The notes beneath the pieces were generated by a model. The model did not search any database. It was not told the DNA's origin and saw nothing but the letters and a program-made list of their open reading frames with translations. From NCBI GenBank assembly GCA_947573605.1, contig CANPGM010000017.1:1-64000 (forward strand): a DNA stretch of 64,000 nucleotides. Reading direction: 5' to 3'. The stretch's first letter is position 1; the number at the start of each line of letters is the position of its first letter. Source of the stretch: an uncultured Roseburia sp. (GTDB lineage: Bacteria; Bacillota; Clostridia; Lachnospirales; Lachnospiraceae). Made by a program: the position numbers and the translations under genes. Below are positions 33,924 to 43,432 of this stretch, piece by piece.

Positions 33924-34403
33924 ATGCAGCAGACGGAAGTTTCAAAATGGCTAAAAGCCATTACAATTGCAGTTGGTATGATGGGGATTTTGTTTTTTGT
34001 ATTTGTAGTTCCTGTTTTGGCGGAGGAATGCGTAATATCCTATCCGGAACTGGCGTTTTTGTATTGGCCCGGCATCCTGTTTACCGGAGTCACCGGGATA
34101 TTTTGCTATGCCATATTATTTCAGTTTTGGAAAGTCTGCGTAGAGATTGGGAAGGATAATTCTTTCTCACTTGAAAATGCCAGGTCGTTTACGATAATAA
34201 GCAGGTTATTAGTGGTACTTGCAGAGCTGTGGTTTCTGATTCTTCTGGCGCTTTCGGTGAAGCGGTGGATGAATCTGGAAATCGCGATGAAGATGATTCT
34301 TATGATTTTTATCTGGATTGCGGTTGCGGTGCTTACAGCCGCGCTGTCGCATCTGGTTCGGAAAGCGTATGAGATGAAGAAGGAGAACGAGCTGACGATT
34401 TAG
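33924..34403 (+). CDS. DUF2975 membrane protein
   Basis: A 159-residue protein with four transmembrane segments and the DUF2975 layout: hydrophobic start, SLENARSFTIISRLLVV in the loop before span 3, and a charged tail. Genes of this family are nearly always followed by a small XRE regulator, as here (34418). The pair probably forms a membrane-linked regulatory unit, though the function is not known. ATG 33924 is selected because GAGAGAAGG precedes it. Confidence 0.85.
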   Translation: MQQTEVSKWLKAITIAVGMMGILFFVFVVPVLAEECVISYPELAFLYWPGILFTGVTGIFCYAILFQFWKVCVEIGKDNSFSLENARSFTIISRLLVVLAELWFLILLALSVKRWMNLEIAMKMILMIFIWIAVAVLTAALSHLVRKAYEMKKENELTI

Positions 34404-34417
34404 GGGGAACATTTTAC

Positions 34418-34630
34418 ATGGCAATTGTTATTAATATTGACGTTATGCTTGCAAAGCGGAAGATGAGCGTCACAGAGTTATCGGAAAAAGTAGGTATTAC
34501 AATGGCAAATATTTCCGTGCTAAAAAACGGAAAGGCAAAAGCGATTAAAATTGATACGCTCAATAAAATCTGCAGGGCGCTTGACTGTCAGCCGGGGGAT
34601 GTGCTGGAGTATGTACAGGATGCAGAGTGA
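34418..34630 (+). CDS. Small XRE regulator (YozG-like)
   Basis: A 70-residue protein that is one Cro/C1 helix-turn-helix: DVMLAKRKMSVTELSEKVGITMANISVLKNG, then the typical ending ICRALDCQPGDVLEY. It starts 14 bases after the DUF2975 gene and is the usual partner of that family. The next gene's ribosome site follows within 40 bases. Likely an autoregulator of this operon. Confidence 0.9.
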   Translation: MAIVINIDVMLAKRKMSVTELSEKVGITMANISVLKNGKAKAIKIDTLNKICRALDCQPGDVLEYVQDAE

Positions 34631-34668
34631 AGGTAAGGAAAGAAGTTCACGTAGAAAAGGAGGAAAGG

Positions 34669-36300
34669 ATGGAGCAGAATCAGAACAGGAACCGCGAGGG
34701 TTTGCAATTACATGGGAGCGGACAGCCGACGGCATATGTAAATCAGGGGCAGGGAATGCCCGGGGCAGGCTTTCAGCCTGGATATCCGGCGCCGGTACCC
34801 GGATTAACCGGCGCGGATATCATGGAAATCAATCGGAAGAAAGAAGCGGAGGAGAAAAAGGGAGCGGCGCTTTTTGGAAAGCTTGCGCTTGCAAGTTTGA
34901 TTTATACGCTGGTTTATACTTTCTGCATTTATAAAAACACAAGCGGAGTAACGATGCCGTTATGGGTCGGGACAGCCGTCGGGTATGTCTGTTATACGTT
35001 AAAATTATTTGAAAAGAAGCAAAAACGAGACAGTTTGTTTATCATTATTGTGTTATGCCTGACAGGAATATCTACATTTCTGACAGGAAACGAGTGGATA
35101 ATTCTGATGAACTATATCGCAGTTTTTCTGCTGATTGCAAGTCTTCTTCTGCATAATTTTGCGGAAGATAAGTCGTGGGATTTCGGAACCTATTTTTGGG
35201 AAATTATAGTGGCTGTTTTCGGAGCGGTCGGTATGATTGCAAAACCCTTTACCGACGGCAGTGCATTTTTGAAAAGCAGGAAAAAGAAAAAGGACGGGAA
35301 GGGGCGTTATATCGCTGCAGGAATTTTACTTGCAATTCCCTGCCTGCTTATTTTAGGGGCGCTGCTTGCAAGCGCCGATATGGTTTTTGCGCACTTAATT
35401 GACCGTATGTTTGCGGGATTTGCGATTCCGTCCAGAATATTCGGGATCGGATTTATGCTGTGCTTCGGTTTTTTTTCTTCCTACTGCGGGGTGCGTTATG
35501 TGGAAAGCCATGCGGATAAGATTACCGTAACGGACAAAAGAAACGGGGAGCCGCTGATTGCGATTACGGTAACGGCTATGATTGCGTTCCTTTATCTGGT
35601 ATTTTCCGTGATCCAGATTGCAGGACTTTTTGCGGGAAAGCTGCGGCTTCCCGACGGGGTTACTTATGCGGAATATGCAAGAACCGGCTTTTTCCAGCTC
35701 TTATTCGTATGTATGATTAATCTGATGCTGGTGCTTGCCGTAAAAAAGTACTTCAGGGAAAACAGGGCGCTGGATAGGATACTCCTTGTTATTTCCGGCT
35801 GTACCTATATTATGACTGCATCGAGCGCCTGCAGGATGCTGCTTTATATTGAAGCGTATCAGCTTACGTTCCTGCGCGTATCGGTTCTTGCAGCGCTTTT
35901 TACGATTGCATTGTTAATGGCGGGCGTCATAGCAATGATTTTTAAGCCGGGATTTTCCTTTTTCCGATACGGATTTGCGGTAGTCAGTATCGTTTATGTG
36001 ATCTTTGCATTTTCACATATTGACGCCCTGATTGCTTCTTATAATCTGTCCCAGGTGGAAAAAACAGGTGAAACGACGGATTATCGCTACATTGCCCGCC
36101 TGTCGACCGACGCTGCTCCTGTAATTGCCGCTTATGTGAAAGAGCACCCCCAGTCGCTGGAGACGGAGCCGTACACGCGCAGCGGAATGAACTGGTATGA
36201 GGTTTATTTATACAGAAACCAGGGAGCAATGAGTGAAATTCATCTGCGGAATTTTAATGTTTCTCATTTTATTGCGGCGAAGGTTCTGGAAACATATTAA
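34669..36300 (+). CDS. DUF4173 membrane protein
   Basis: A 543-residue protein. A glutamine- and proline-rich cytoplasmic start (about 1-60) is followed by about 12 membrane spans and a C-terminal outer or inner domain (about 470-543). The EYARTGFFQLLFVCMINL block is diagnostic of DUF4173/DUF4153-like membrane proteins. It lies in one operon with DUF2975 and its XRE gene, which suggests it is the regulated component. ATG 34669 follows AAAAGGAGGAAAGG. A GTG at 34627 overlapping the XRE stop is less likely. Function unknown. Confidence 0.8.
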   Translation: MEQNQNRNREGLQLHGSGQPTAYVNQGQGMPGAGFQPGYPAPVPGLTGADIMEINRKKEAEEKKGAALFGKLALASLIYTLVYTFCIYKNTSGVTMPLWVGTAVGYVCYTLKLFEKKQKRDSLFIIIVLCLTGISTFLTGNEWIILMNYIAVFLLIASLLLHNFAEDKSWDFGTYFWEIIVAVFGAVGMIAKPFTDGSAFLKSRKKKKDGKGRYIAAGILLAIPCLLILGALLASADMVFAHLIDRMFAGFAIPSRIFGIGFMLCFGFFSSYCGVRYVESHADKITVTDKRNGEPLIAITVTAMIAFLYLVFSVIQIAGLFAGKLRLPDGVTYAEYARTGFFQLLFVCMINLMLVLAVKKYFRENRALDRILLVISGCTYIMTASSACRMLLYIEAYQLTFLRVSVLAALFTIALLMAGVIAMIFKPGFSFFRYGFAVVSIVYVIFAFSHIDALIASYNLSQVEKTGETTDYRYIARLSTDAAPVIAAYVKEHPQSLETEPYTRSGMNWYEVYLYRNQGAMSEIHLRNFNVSHFIAAKVLETY

Positions 36301-36398
36301 TTACTGCGAATTGTCAGATAGCGTTGATGCGGCAGGTCTGTGCCGCGCCAACGCTTGATTTATGTTTCCGCCAAAGTTATGCTGCGCCTTAGCGCTGC

Positions 36399-36866
36399 TT
36401 AATCTATGCGAAAGAGGGAGCGCGCCGTCAGATAGACTCCGATCAGCATTTCTCCGACGGAAAGCCCTGCTAATAAGCCGGAAAGAAAGTCGCGGACAGT
36501 TGTACCTTCGAGAAATTGGGAAAGAGCCAGCAGAGCGATTCCCATAATCGTCAGCGCAAGGCCGAACAACGTCAGTTTCTGCCGCTCCAATGCCTGAATC
36601 CGTTCCATCATATCGACCATCTGTTGTTCGTCAAAAACGCGAATACTGCCTTCGGTACGAGCTTCTCCATCGATTAATTCGGCGACGGTGATTTCCAATG
36701 CCTCGCACAACGGCCGGACGAGACTGTAATCCGGCATACATTTTCCGTTTTCCCATTTGGAGACGGTTTTGTTTGATATGCCGAGTTTTTCCGCAAGCTG
36801 TTCCTGCGTGAGATTTTTTTCCTTCCGTTTGAATGCGATAAACTTGCCGGTAGCCGTTTGATTCAT
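36399..36866 (-). CDS. XRE regulator with two membrane spans
   Basis: A 155-residue protein. An N-terminal helix-turn-helix (KNLTQEQLAEKLGISNKTVSKWENG) and a short coiled stretch (residues 80-95) are followed by two C-terminal transmembrane segments (about 98-118 and 125-148). It is another example of the HTH-membrane type in this window, cf. 32294. It is convergent with the DUF4173 gene and divergent from nifS. The start follows GGAGGATCATC. Confidence 0.85.
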   Translation of the reverse strand: MNQTATGKFIAFKRKEKNLTQEQLAEKLGISNKTVSKWENGKCMPDYSLVRPLCEALEITVAELIDGEARTEGSIRVFDEQQMVDMMERIQALERQKLTLFGLALTIMGIALLALSQFLEGTTVRDFLSGLLAGLSVGEMLIGVYLTARSLFRID

Positions 36867-37231
36867 GATGATCCTCCATTCTGCCGCTTTTGCGGCGTTC
36901 CATTTGGATTAAGTGAGATTTTTATGTTTTTACGTATTTAGCGTAATGCTTCCGAGCGCAAAAGTACATCTCCGATAAGGCGAATATGAGTGGAACAGAG
37001 ACATTATATCCCGCAAAAGGACCCTGTTTCAAATAAATTCTGTTGCAGAAGATGAAATAAGAAACGGCATGAATAAAAAAACAATAAATTTTATGCGCCT
37101 ACATTGACAATGCAAAATATTATTGTATAATCAAGTTATCCTAGTGAGTAAGTAGGAAATAAATAATCATATTATAAAATACTCCGTTAAGGAGGATACT
37201 TTAATAGAAAAGGAAAGAAGGAACAGCCATT
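36867..37231 (+). promoter_or_regulatory. nifS upstream region: promoter with candidate operator
   Basis: This 365-base gap holds a strong promoter: TTGACA at 37104-37109, 16 bases, TATAAT at 37126-37131. At the predicted start of transcription a dyad TTATCCTA...TAGGAAATAA spans 37136-37162. The TCCTA/TAGGA half-sites also occur in the Rrf2 promoter at 24098-24122, but with different spacing (14 versus 20 bases). AAAGGAAGAAGGA precedes the nifS ATG. Nothing else is recognised in 36867-37080. Confidence 0.7.
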
Positions 37232-38434
37232 ATGAGTAAACGGATTTATTTGGATAATGCCGCTACGACTCAGGTTTACCCTGAAGTGCTTGAAGAAATG
37301 CTTCCCTATTTTTCGGAAATATACAGCAATCCGTCTTCTGTTTATACATTTGCGTCGGAGGCCGAAAAAGCGGTGGATAAGGCCAGAGGAGCGGTTGCGG
37401 AGCTATTAAACGCCAAAAAAGAAGAGATTTATTTTACCGGAGGCGGAAGCGAGTCCGACAACTGGGCGTTAAAAGCCGCGGCGGATGCGTACGCTTCAAA
37501 AGGCAGACATATTATTACGACTGTAATAGAACACCACGCGATTCTGCATACCTGCGAATATCTGGCGAAGAACGGGTATGAGGTTACTTATGTAGGTGTT
37601 GACGAGAATGGTTCGGTTCGGTTAGACGAGCTGAAAGCCGCAATCCGGCCGGATACGATTTTGATTTCCGTTATGGCGGCGAATAACGAAATCGGCACGA
37701 TTCAGCCGATTGAGGAAATCGGACGCATTGCGCATGAACACGACATACTTTTTCATACGGATGCGGTACAGGCGTTCGGTCATATTCCGCTTGATGTGGA
37801 AAAGATGCAGATTGATATGTTAAGCGCAAGCGGTCATAAGATTAACGGCCCAAAAGGAATCGGCGCAATGTATATCCGCAAAGGCGTAAAGATACTGTCC
37901 TTTATTCATGGCGGAGCGCAGGAGCGGAAACGCCGGGCCGGAACGCTGAATGTACCGGGAATTGTCGGGTTCGGCAAGGCGGCGGAGCTTGCAAAAGAGT
38001 CAATGCTTTCGCGCAGCGCAAAGGAAACAGAGTTAAGGAATCACCTGATTGACCGGGTACTAAACGAAATTCCGTACAGCAGGTTAAACGGAGACCGTAC
38101 AAACCGTCTGCCGAACAATGCGAATTTTTGTTTCCGGTTTATCGAAGGAGAATCCATGCTGATTAAGCTGGATATGCTTGGAATTTGTGCGTCGAGCGGT
38201 TCCGCCTGCACGTCCGGTTCGCTGGATCCTTCTCATGTGCTGCTGGCAATCGGTCTGCCGCATGAAATCGCGCACGGTTCTTTGAGAATTTCGCTTTCCG
38301 AGAACAATACGATTGAGGAAATGGATTTTGTGGTTGACGAGCTGAAGAAAATAATCGAACAGCTAAGGAGCATGTCGCCTCTTTATGAGGATTTTGTGAA
38401 AAAGCAGGACGGGGAGCACGAGCAGATCTTTTAA
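37232..38434 (+). CDS. nifS: Cysteine desulfurase (NifS/IscS)
   Basis: A 400-residue PLP enzyme of the NifS/IscS class. It has LDNAATTQVYPEV at the start, HHAILHTCEYL, PLP-lysine K203 in SASGHKINGPKG and catalytic C326 in SSGSACTSGSLDPSHVL, the class I loop. It takes sulfur from cysteine and hands it to the scaffold protein. The gene for that scaffold, iscU, starts 64 bases downstream. The promoter region carries a dyad that may bind an Rrf2/IscR-type repressor. Complete and typical in length. Confidence 0.95.
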   Translation: MSKRIYLDNAATTQVYPEVLEEMLPYFSEIYSNPSSVYTFASEAEKAVDKARGAVAELLNAKKEEIYFTGGGSESDNWALKAAADAYASKGRHIITTVIEHHAILHTCEYLAKNGYEVTYVGVDENGSVRLDELKAAIRPDTILISVMAANNEIGTIQPIEEIGRIAHEHDILFHTDAVQAFGHIPLDVEKMQIDMLSASGHKINGPKGIGAMYIRKGVKILSFIHGGAQERKRRAGTLNVPGIVGFGKAAELAKESMLSRSAKETELRNHLIDRVLNEIPYSRLNGDRTNRLPNNANFCFRFIEGESMLIKLDMLGICASSGSACTSGSLDPSHVLLAIGLPHEIAHGSLRISLSENNTIEEMDFVVDELKKIIEQLRSMSPLYEDFVKKQDGEHEQIF

Positions 38435-38498
38435 TATTGTGTGCGGCCCAAAGTTCCATTGATTAAAGTGCCGCACGTACGGCAGAAGGAGAGGAATT

Positions 38499-38936
38499 AT
38501 GTACAGCGAAAAAGTGATGGATCATTTTAATAATCCGAGAAATGTGGGCGAAATTGAGAATCCGAGCGGCGTGGGTACCGTCGGCAATGCAAAATGCGGC
38601 GATATTATGCGGATGTATTTGGATATTGACGAAAACGGCGTTATTTTGGACTGTAAGTTTAAGACGTTTGGCTGCGGCGCCGCAGTAGCGACCAGCAGTA
38701 TGGCGACGGAGCTTGTGAAAGGAAAAACGATTCAGCAGGCGCTCGAAGTGACGAATAAGGCGGTGATGGAGGCGTTAGACGGCCTTCCGCCGGTAAAAGT
38801 GCACTGTTCTCTTTTGGCCGAGGAAGCAATTCATGCGGCATTATGGGATTATGCCGAGAAGAATCACATTCAAATCGAAGGACTGGAAAAGCCGGTCAGC
38901 GATATCTCCGAGAAAGAGGAAGAAGAGGAATACTAA
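38499..38936 (+). CDS. iscU: Iron-sulfur cluster scaffold IscU/NifU
   Basis: A 145-residue scaffold protein with cluster ligands C33 (with D35, in NAKCGDIMRM), C59 in TFGCGAAVATSS and C103 in KVHCSLLAEEA. It assembles [Fe-S] clusters from sulfur delivered by NifS. It has an acidic C-terminal tail after about residue 130. It lacks the NifU C-terminal Nfu domain, so it is the short type found in Clostridia. Same operon as nifS, closed by the terminator at 38940. Confidence 0.95.
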   Translation: MYSEKVMDHFNNPRNVGEIENPSGVGTVGNAKCGDIMRMYLDIDENGVILDCKFKTFGCGAAVATSSMATELVKGKTIQQALEVTNKAVMEALDGLPPVKVHCSLLAEEAIHAALWDYAEKNHIQIEGLEKPVSDISEKEEEEEY

Positions 38937-38939
38937 AAG

Positions 38940-38987
38940 AAACGACTGCGTATTGATGCGGAAGCAGGAATACGCAGTCGTTTTTTG
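38940..38987 (+). terminator. Intrinsic terminator after iscU
   Basis: AAACGACTGCGTATT pairs with AATACGCAGTCGTTT around a loop of about 14 bases, followed by T residues. Strong. Confidence 0.9.
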
Positions 38988-38994
38988 TCATATA

Positions 38995-39016
38995 TTCAGG
39001 CGTCAAAAGGCAGCCG
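38995..39016 (+). repeat. Possible end remnant of the 320-bp element
   Basis: ATTCAGGCGTCAAAAGGCAG resembles the element's inner end (ATTCGGGTGTCAAAAGGC) and, as elsewhere, sits just after a terminator. Short and imperfect, so tentative. Confidence 0.4.
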
Positions 39017-39187
39017 TTTATTTTTTGCTGTCATGAAAATGTGAAATTATAATGATATCTGTCTGTTTTTCTTTTCTTTCCGGATAAATGTGATACAATA
39101 GAAGATAGTGTATGTGGATTCCGGGTTTAAGAAGGGAATTCTATTTCGGCCGCGCGACGCGGCGGGAAGGGAGCAGACAGAAAGAAG

Positions 39188-39883
39188 ATGGCACAGATTC
39201 GTGTGGAAGATTTAAACCGTGAGGTGGACGACGGAGAATTTATGGAAATGGTTGATCGTGATTTGTCGGAGAGCAGGAACGGCGGATATGGAGGCGGAGG
39301 CCGCCGCCCGTCGGGAAAAGAAGACAAAGACGGGAACCATGAGGAAGAAGGCAGGAGTGTTTTCCGGGAAATATTGAGTTGGGTGTTTACAATTGTAATT
39401 GCAATGGCGACGGCGCTGCTGATTAAAAATTTTCTGATTATTAACGCAAATGTGCCTACCGGGTCTATGGAAAATACGATTATGCCGGGCGACCGGCTGG
39501 TCGGAAACCGACTGGCGTATATGAGAACGGACCCGAAGCGCGGCGATATCGTAATTTTTAAATATCCGGACAACGAGAAAGACATCTATGTAAAACGAAT
39601 TATCGGTCTGCCCGGAGAACAGGTTTTGATCGTGGACGGTAAAGTATATATTAATGATTTTTCAACGCCTCTGGAGGAAGATTATTTAAAAGAAGAATGG
39701 GTGAAGGCGACCGGCCCGTATTCCTTTTTTGTACCCGAAGACTGTTATCTGATGCTGGGAGATAATCGCAACGATTCCTGGGATGCGAGATACTGGCAGA
39801 ATAAGTATGTTTCGAAGGATAAAATTCTCGGAAAGGCCGTATTCATTTATTGGCCGTTTGATCATGCGGGTAAAATGGAATAA
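39188..39883 (+). CDS. lepB: Signal peptidase I
   Basis: A 231-residue type I signal peptidase. A polar, glycine-rich cytoplasmic start (about 1-58) precedes one membrane segment (about 62-85). The catalytic serine is S93 in VPTGSMENTIMPGD and the general-base lysine K136 in YVKRIIGLPGE; box E is LGDNRNDSWDAR. It removes signal peptides from exported proteins at the outer membrane face. The N-terminal extension is longer than in B. subtilis SipS. It is followed closely by the CDF gene. AAAGAAG precedes the ATG. Confidence 0.93.
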   Translation: MAQIRVEDLNREVDDGEFMEMVDRDLSESRNGGYGGGGRRPSGKEDKDGNHEEEGRSVFREILSWVFTIVIAMATALLIKNFLIINANVPTGSMENTIMPGDRLVGNRLAYMRTDPKRGDIVIFKYPDNEKDIYVKRIIGLPGEQVLIVDGKVYINDFSTPLEEDYLKEEWVKATGPYSFFVPEDCYLMLGDNRNDSWDARYWQNKYVSKDKILGKAVFIYWPFDHAGKME

Positions 39884-39900
39884 AAGGAGGAACACATAGT

Positions 39901-41064
39901 TTGGTATCGATCCTTGCAGTTTTTTTTATAAAGGAAGGTCAGGAACAGGCAAAGGTAAGGCAGATATACGGCGTCTTATGCGGCGTAGTCGGGATTGTTT
40001 TAAATATCATACTGTTTACGGGAAAGTTTATTGCCGGAACGCTTGGCAATTCGATTGCAATAACGGCGGATGCATTTAATAATCTCTCCGACGCGGGTTC
40101 TTCTTTTGTTACTTTAATCGGATTTAAGCTGGCCGGTCAAAAACCGGACACGGAACATCCGTTTGGACATGGGCGGCTGGAATATTTGTCGGGACTGTTG
40201 GTTTCGGCTGCGATTTTGCTGATGGCTTATGAACTGATACGCAGTTCCATAGAAAAAATCATACATCCGGAAGACACGGAGTGTTCGGCGCTGATTGTCG
40301 CGATTTTGATTGTATCTGTTTTGGTAAAGCTTTATATGGCCTCTTATAACCGCAGTATCGGAAAAAAGATCGGTTCCGCTTCGCTTAGGGCAACGGCGAC
40401 GGACAGTTTAAGCGACGCATGTGCTACAACTGTGGTTTTGATATCAACAATTGTCGGTTATTTTACCGGACTTCATATTGACGGAATCTGCGGCGTTTTT
40501 GTGGGAATATTTATTTTTTACGCCGGATTTTCCGCGGCAAAAGATACTTTAAATCCGCTTTTAGGACAGAAGCCGGACGAGGAATTTGTGAAGAAAATCA
40601 AAGAAATCGTATTGTCGCAGGAACAGATCTGCGGGATACACGATTTGATTGTTCATGATTACGGTCCGGGAAGACAGATGATATCGCTTCATGCGGAGGT
40701 ACCGGCGGACGGAAATATTATAGCGATACATGATATAATCGACCAGATTGAAAATGAACTGAGAGAGCGGCTTTGCTGCGATGCGACGATACATATGGAC
40801 CCGATTGTGACCTCTGATGAACGGGTAAGAAATAGAAAGGAATCGGTACAGGAAGCGCTGAAGAAAGTTGATAAAGTGCTTACCATGCATGATTTTCGGA
40901 TGGTTGAGGGAGCCAGCCATACAAATTTGATTTTTGACGTGGTGGCTCCGTTTAAATATCAGCGTACGGACGAGGAGCTGGCCGCGGAGATTCAGAGACA
41001 GGTCACACTTGATATGGGAGAAATGTATTTTGTCATTGTAAAAATTGACCGTACTTATGTATAG
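39901..41064 (+). CDS. Cation diffusion facilitator transporter
   Basis: A 387-residue CDF protein with six membrane spans. Metal-site motifs are visible: AITADAFNNLSDAGSS and HPFGHGRLEYLSG in the first half, and TATDSLSDACATT in span 5. A cytoplasmic C-terminal domain (about 215-290) is followed by an extra ferredoxin-like stretch. The family exports Zn2+, Mn2+ or Fe2+. The start is TTG, nine bases after AAAAGGAGG; no ATG fits. It is 17 bases after signal peptidase. The 3' end overlaps the convergent LTA-synthase-like gene by ten bases. Confidence 0.9.
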   Translation: MVSILAVFFIKEGQEQAKVRQIYGVLCGVVGIVLNIILFTGKFIAGTLGNSIAITADAFNNLSDAGSSFVTLIGFKLAGQKPDTEHPFGHGRLEYLSGLLVSAAILLMAYELIRSSIEKIIHPEDTECSALIVAILIVSVLVKLYMASYNRSIGKKIGSASLRATATDSLSDACATTVVLISTIVGYFTGLHIDGICGVFVGIFIFYAGFSAAKDTLNPLLGQKPDEEFVKKIKEIVLSQEQICGIHDLIVHDYGPGRQMISLHAEVPADGNIIAIHDIIDQIENELRERLCCDATIHMDPIVTSDERVRNRKESVQEALKKVDKVLTMHDFRMVEGASHTNLIFDVVAPFKYQRTDEELAAEIQRQVTLDMGEMYFVIVKIDRTYV

Positions 41065-43058
41065 GATTTATCTTTGTAAATCAGTTCCATCGGGCATTCT
41101 CTTAAGAGAATGCCTTTTGAGCCTGTAATTTTAACTGTGACGGCGTCTCCGTCCGCGACATGGTCAAGCGAAGTCATTACAATGGATTCGCTGAGAAACG
41201 AAGTAGGGATCTGGCGGCCGTTTACGAAAATTTTGGTGTTTCTCGTAAAATTGGAACCGCGGACGAACAGCAGATTGCTGTTTTCGTACTTTTCCAGCGC
41301 CGTAATGAGTATGTCTTCGACGTCCATTTCCAATTCAGCGGCCAGATGCGGGTCCGCTCCGTGATAAGCGAAGCGGTTTCCATATAACAAATCGTACTGC
41401 AGATAAGAAAGGCCGGTGAGGTAAGCGGAGGAACGGGACTGCGCCTGTGTATAGCGGAACATGGTGCCTTCGTGAATGCCGGCGCGATTTGTCAGTTCCG
41501 CCAAAAGCTGATAAGCGGCAAGGTCGGCGTCCTCTTTTGTAAGACCGATATTGTTCCAGGTAATATATTTTGTCTGAAACAAATCCCCCGATTTTACATC
41601 GCTGTCCGAAAGACCGAGCGTCGGCAGATGATCGCCGAACAGAACCAGAATCGTATCTTCGTCTCTCTTTTCCAGCGCGTCTACAAGTTTTCCGATAAAC
41701 CGATCGGCAGCATGAAGCATATTCACATAATACTCCCATTGAAAAACATTTCTATCGGCCCCGGATACCGAAACCAGGATTTCCGGCGTTTTGATTACCG
41801 GCTCTTTCGGATAATCGCCGTGTGCGCCGACGGTGATCGTATATACAAAATCCGGTTCGTTTTCGGTAGCGTCGAGCGCTTTGATTGTTTCGGAAACCAG
41901 AATATCATCAAGCGGCCAGTTTCCGTTCGGCGTATACTGTGTAATATTCATGCATTCCTTACTGGTGAAAGTATGGAACCCCATTTTGGAAAAAGCGTTT
42001 TTCCGACTGTAAAAGGTGGCCGTATTATTGTGGACTACATGGGTTTTGTATCCGATGGAAGAGAGGGCGGAGGCAATGCTTTCGCAGTCGGTCTTCTTTA
42101 AAATTGTTTTATACGGATATTCTCCCGCTCCGAAGTACCGCATGCTCATACCGGTTAATATTTCAAATTCCGTATTTGCGGTGCCCGCTCCCACGACAGG
42201 AACCGTAAGATATCCGCTTGAAAATTCTTTTTCAAGACGGTGAAAATTCGGTATGGGATCTTCCGATATTGTAAGAAAACGAATTTCGTAAGGGTCGCAG
42301 AATGATTCCAACAATACGCAGACAAGGTTCGGTTTCTCTGACGGAGGAAGCTGCGTCACATGCCCGGAAGCGTTCACGGCAGATTCAATCGCTTCAATCA
42401 TTTCTTTTGAATAATGTTCCGGCTTTTTCATGCCTCGGTCCACAATACTTGTTGAAAAACCGTATACGAAACCATAATCTCTATAACCCTGTGCGATATT
42501 AGAAAAATAAGACGCAAGAATATCGGTTTCCTGAGCGGCCAAAGTCGTAGCGGGCAGGCCGATAAAAAGCAGCGCGGCAGTAAAACCGGACGCGAGAATC
42601 GGACGGCGCTTTCCCTGATACCGCGGACCCTTTACGACCAGCACGCCGAGTCCGGCAAAAAACAGGACGGAAAGCGCCAGAACAAGGGCGGCCTCTTCTT
42701 TTGTAAAATAGTTTGTATTGCGCATAGCGAATAAATCGGAAATGCATTTTAAATCCGTATAGCAAAGCGGCGTAACCCGGTTGGAGAGAATACAGCCATT
42801 GACCGCTCCGAGAAATAGCCAGATTCCGCTGATAAGTACGCGCATCTGTGCCCGCATCCGGAACAGGTAGACGACGGTAAGCGAGGAGAAGATAATAAAG
42901 GCATTGTAGAAATAGGCAAGCGTATGCTGGGTTACAAATGTAATAGCAGAACCGAAGCTGTGTCTTGAGATGGTTTCTATCAAAAGAGTGAGAAGACAGG
43001 CAAGCACAAGATGAAAAATAAGAGAATATCGATTCAGAAAGGCAATTTGTTTTTTCAT
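41055..43058 (-). CDS. LTA synthase-like membrane sulfatase-fold protein
   Basis: A 667-residue protein. An N-terminal block of five membrane spans (to about residue 190) is followed by an outer alkaline-phosphatase-fold domain. It has the LTA-synthase block GAGTANTEFEILTGMSMR with the catalytic-threonine position, VHNNTATFYSRKNAF, and LVLFGDHLPTLG with the metal-binding Asp-His. A C-terminal extension of about 120 residues follows. Relatives polymerise glycerol phosphate from phosphatidylglycerol or modify cell-surface glycans. ATG 43058 follows GCGGAGGATTTTC. Role in LTA synthesis is probable but not certain. Confidence 0.85.
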   Translation of the reverse strand: MKKQIAFLNRYSLIFHLVLACLLTLLIETISRHSFGSAITFVTQHTLAYFYNAFIIFSSLTVVYLFRMRAQMRVLISGIWLFLGAVNGCILSNRVTPLCYTDLKCISDLFAMRNTNYFTKEEAALVLALSVLFFAGLGVLVVKGPRYQGKRRPILASGFTAALLFIGLPATTLAAQETDILASYFSNIAQGYRDYGFVYGFSTSIVDRGMKKPEHYSKEMIEAIESAVNASGHVTQLPPSEKPNLVCVLLESFCDPYEIRFLTISEDPIPNFHRLEKEFSSGYLTVPVVGAGTANTEFEILTGMSMRYFGAGEYPYKTILKKTDCESIASALSSIGYKTHVVHNNTATFYSRKNAFSKMGFHTFTSKECMNITQYTPNGNWPLDDILVSETIKALDATENEPDFVYTITVGAHGDYPKEPVIKTPEILVSVSGADRNVFQWEYYVNMLHAADRFIGKLVDALEKRDEDTILVLFGDHLPTLGLSDSDVKSGDLFQTKYITWNNIGLTKEDADLAAYQLLAELTNRAGIHEGTMFRYTQAQSRSSAYLTGLSYLQYDLLYGNRFAYHGADPHLAAELEMDVEDILITALEKYENSNLLFVRGSNFTRNTKIFVNGRQIPTSFLSESIVMTSLDHVADGDAVTVKITGSKGILLRECPMELIYKDKSYT

Positions 43059-43171
43059 GAAAATCCTCCGCGGCAAAACGTTTTTTCACCTGAATCTGAA
43101 AAACCCAAATAGGGCCATATCAGATTTTATGCGGGTTCGTGAATTTGTTGAATCATCTGCGGCGGAATTTT

Positions 43172-43198
43172 TTGATCGAAACGGAAATGGGGTAGAAT
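43172..43198 (+). promoter_or_regulatory. Possible promoter of the cobalamin-riboswitch operon
   Basis: TTGATC at 43172-43177 and TAGAAT at 43193-43198, 15 bases apart. This is a moderately good match placed just before the riboswitch. Confidence 0.45.
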
Positions 43199-43214
43199 AG
43201 CGGTTGACGGAACG

Positions 43215-43412
43215 CGCGCGACATATTATGATAGTAACGGACTGTCCGGGGAAACAGGTGAAAATCCTGTACGAGCCCGTCGCCGTAAAGCACGGAACAT
43301 ACTTACGACCTGACCGAAAGCCACAGTTTCGGGAAACGCCATTGGAGCAATCCGAGAAGGCCGGCCGCAGGAAGTGCCAAGTCGAAATATCCGCACAGTC
43401 GTATCCTCGAAC
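43215..43412 (+). ncRNA. Cobalamin riboswitch
   Basis: The core matches the adenosylcobalamin element: GGGGAAACAGGTGAAAATCC, then TGTACGAGCCCGTCGCCGTAA, then GACCGAAAGCCACAG with GGGAAACGCC, and a degenerate B12 box AAGTCGAAATATCCGC. It lies in the 415-base leader of a DUF4430 lipoprotein and an ECF S component, a sensible target for vitamin B12 control. CCGGGGAAAC in the core (43246-43255) is perfectly complementary to GTTTCCCCGG at 43433-43442, giving a likely switching helix. Confidence 0.85.
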
Positions 43413-43432
43413 AGATAAAACCGCGAGCGCCG

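Noticed and set aside
42499..43089. A 196-codon minus-strand frame overlapping the start of the LTA-synthase-like gene
   Set aside because: Out-of-frame shadow of the membrane segments of the real gene, which has a better start and known motifs.
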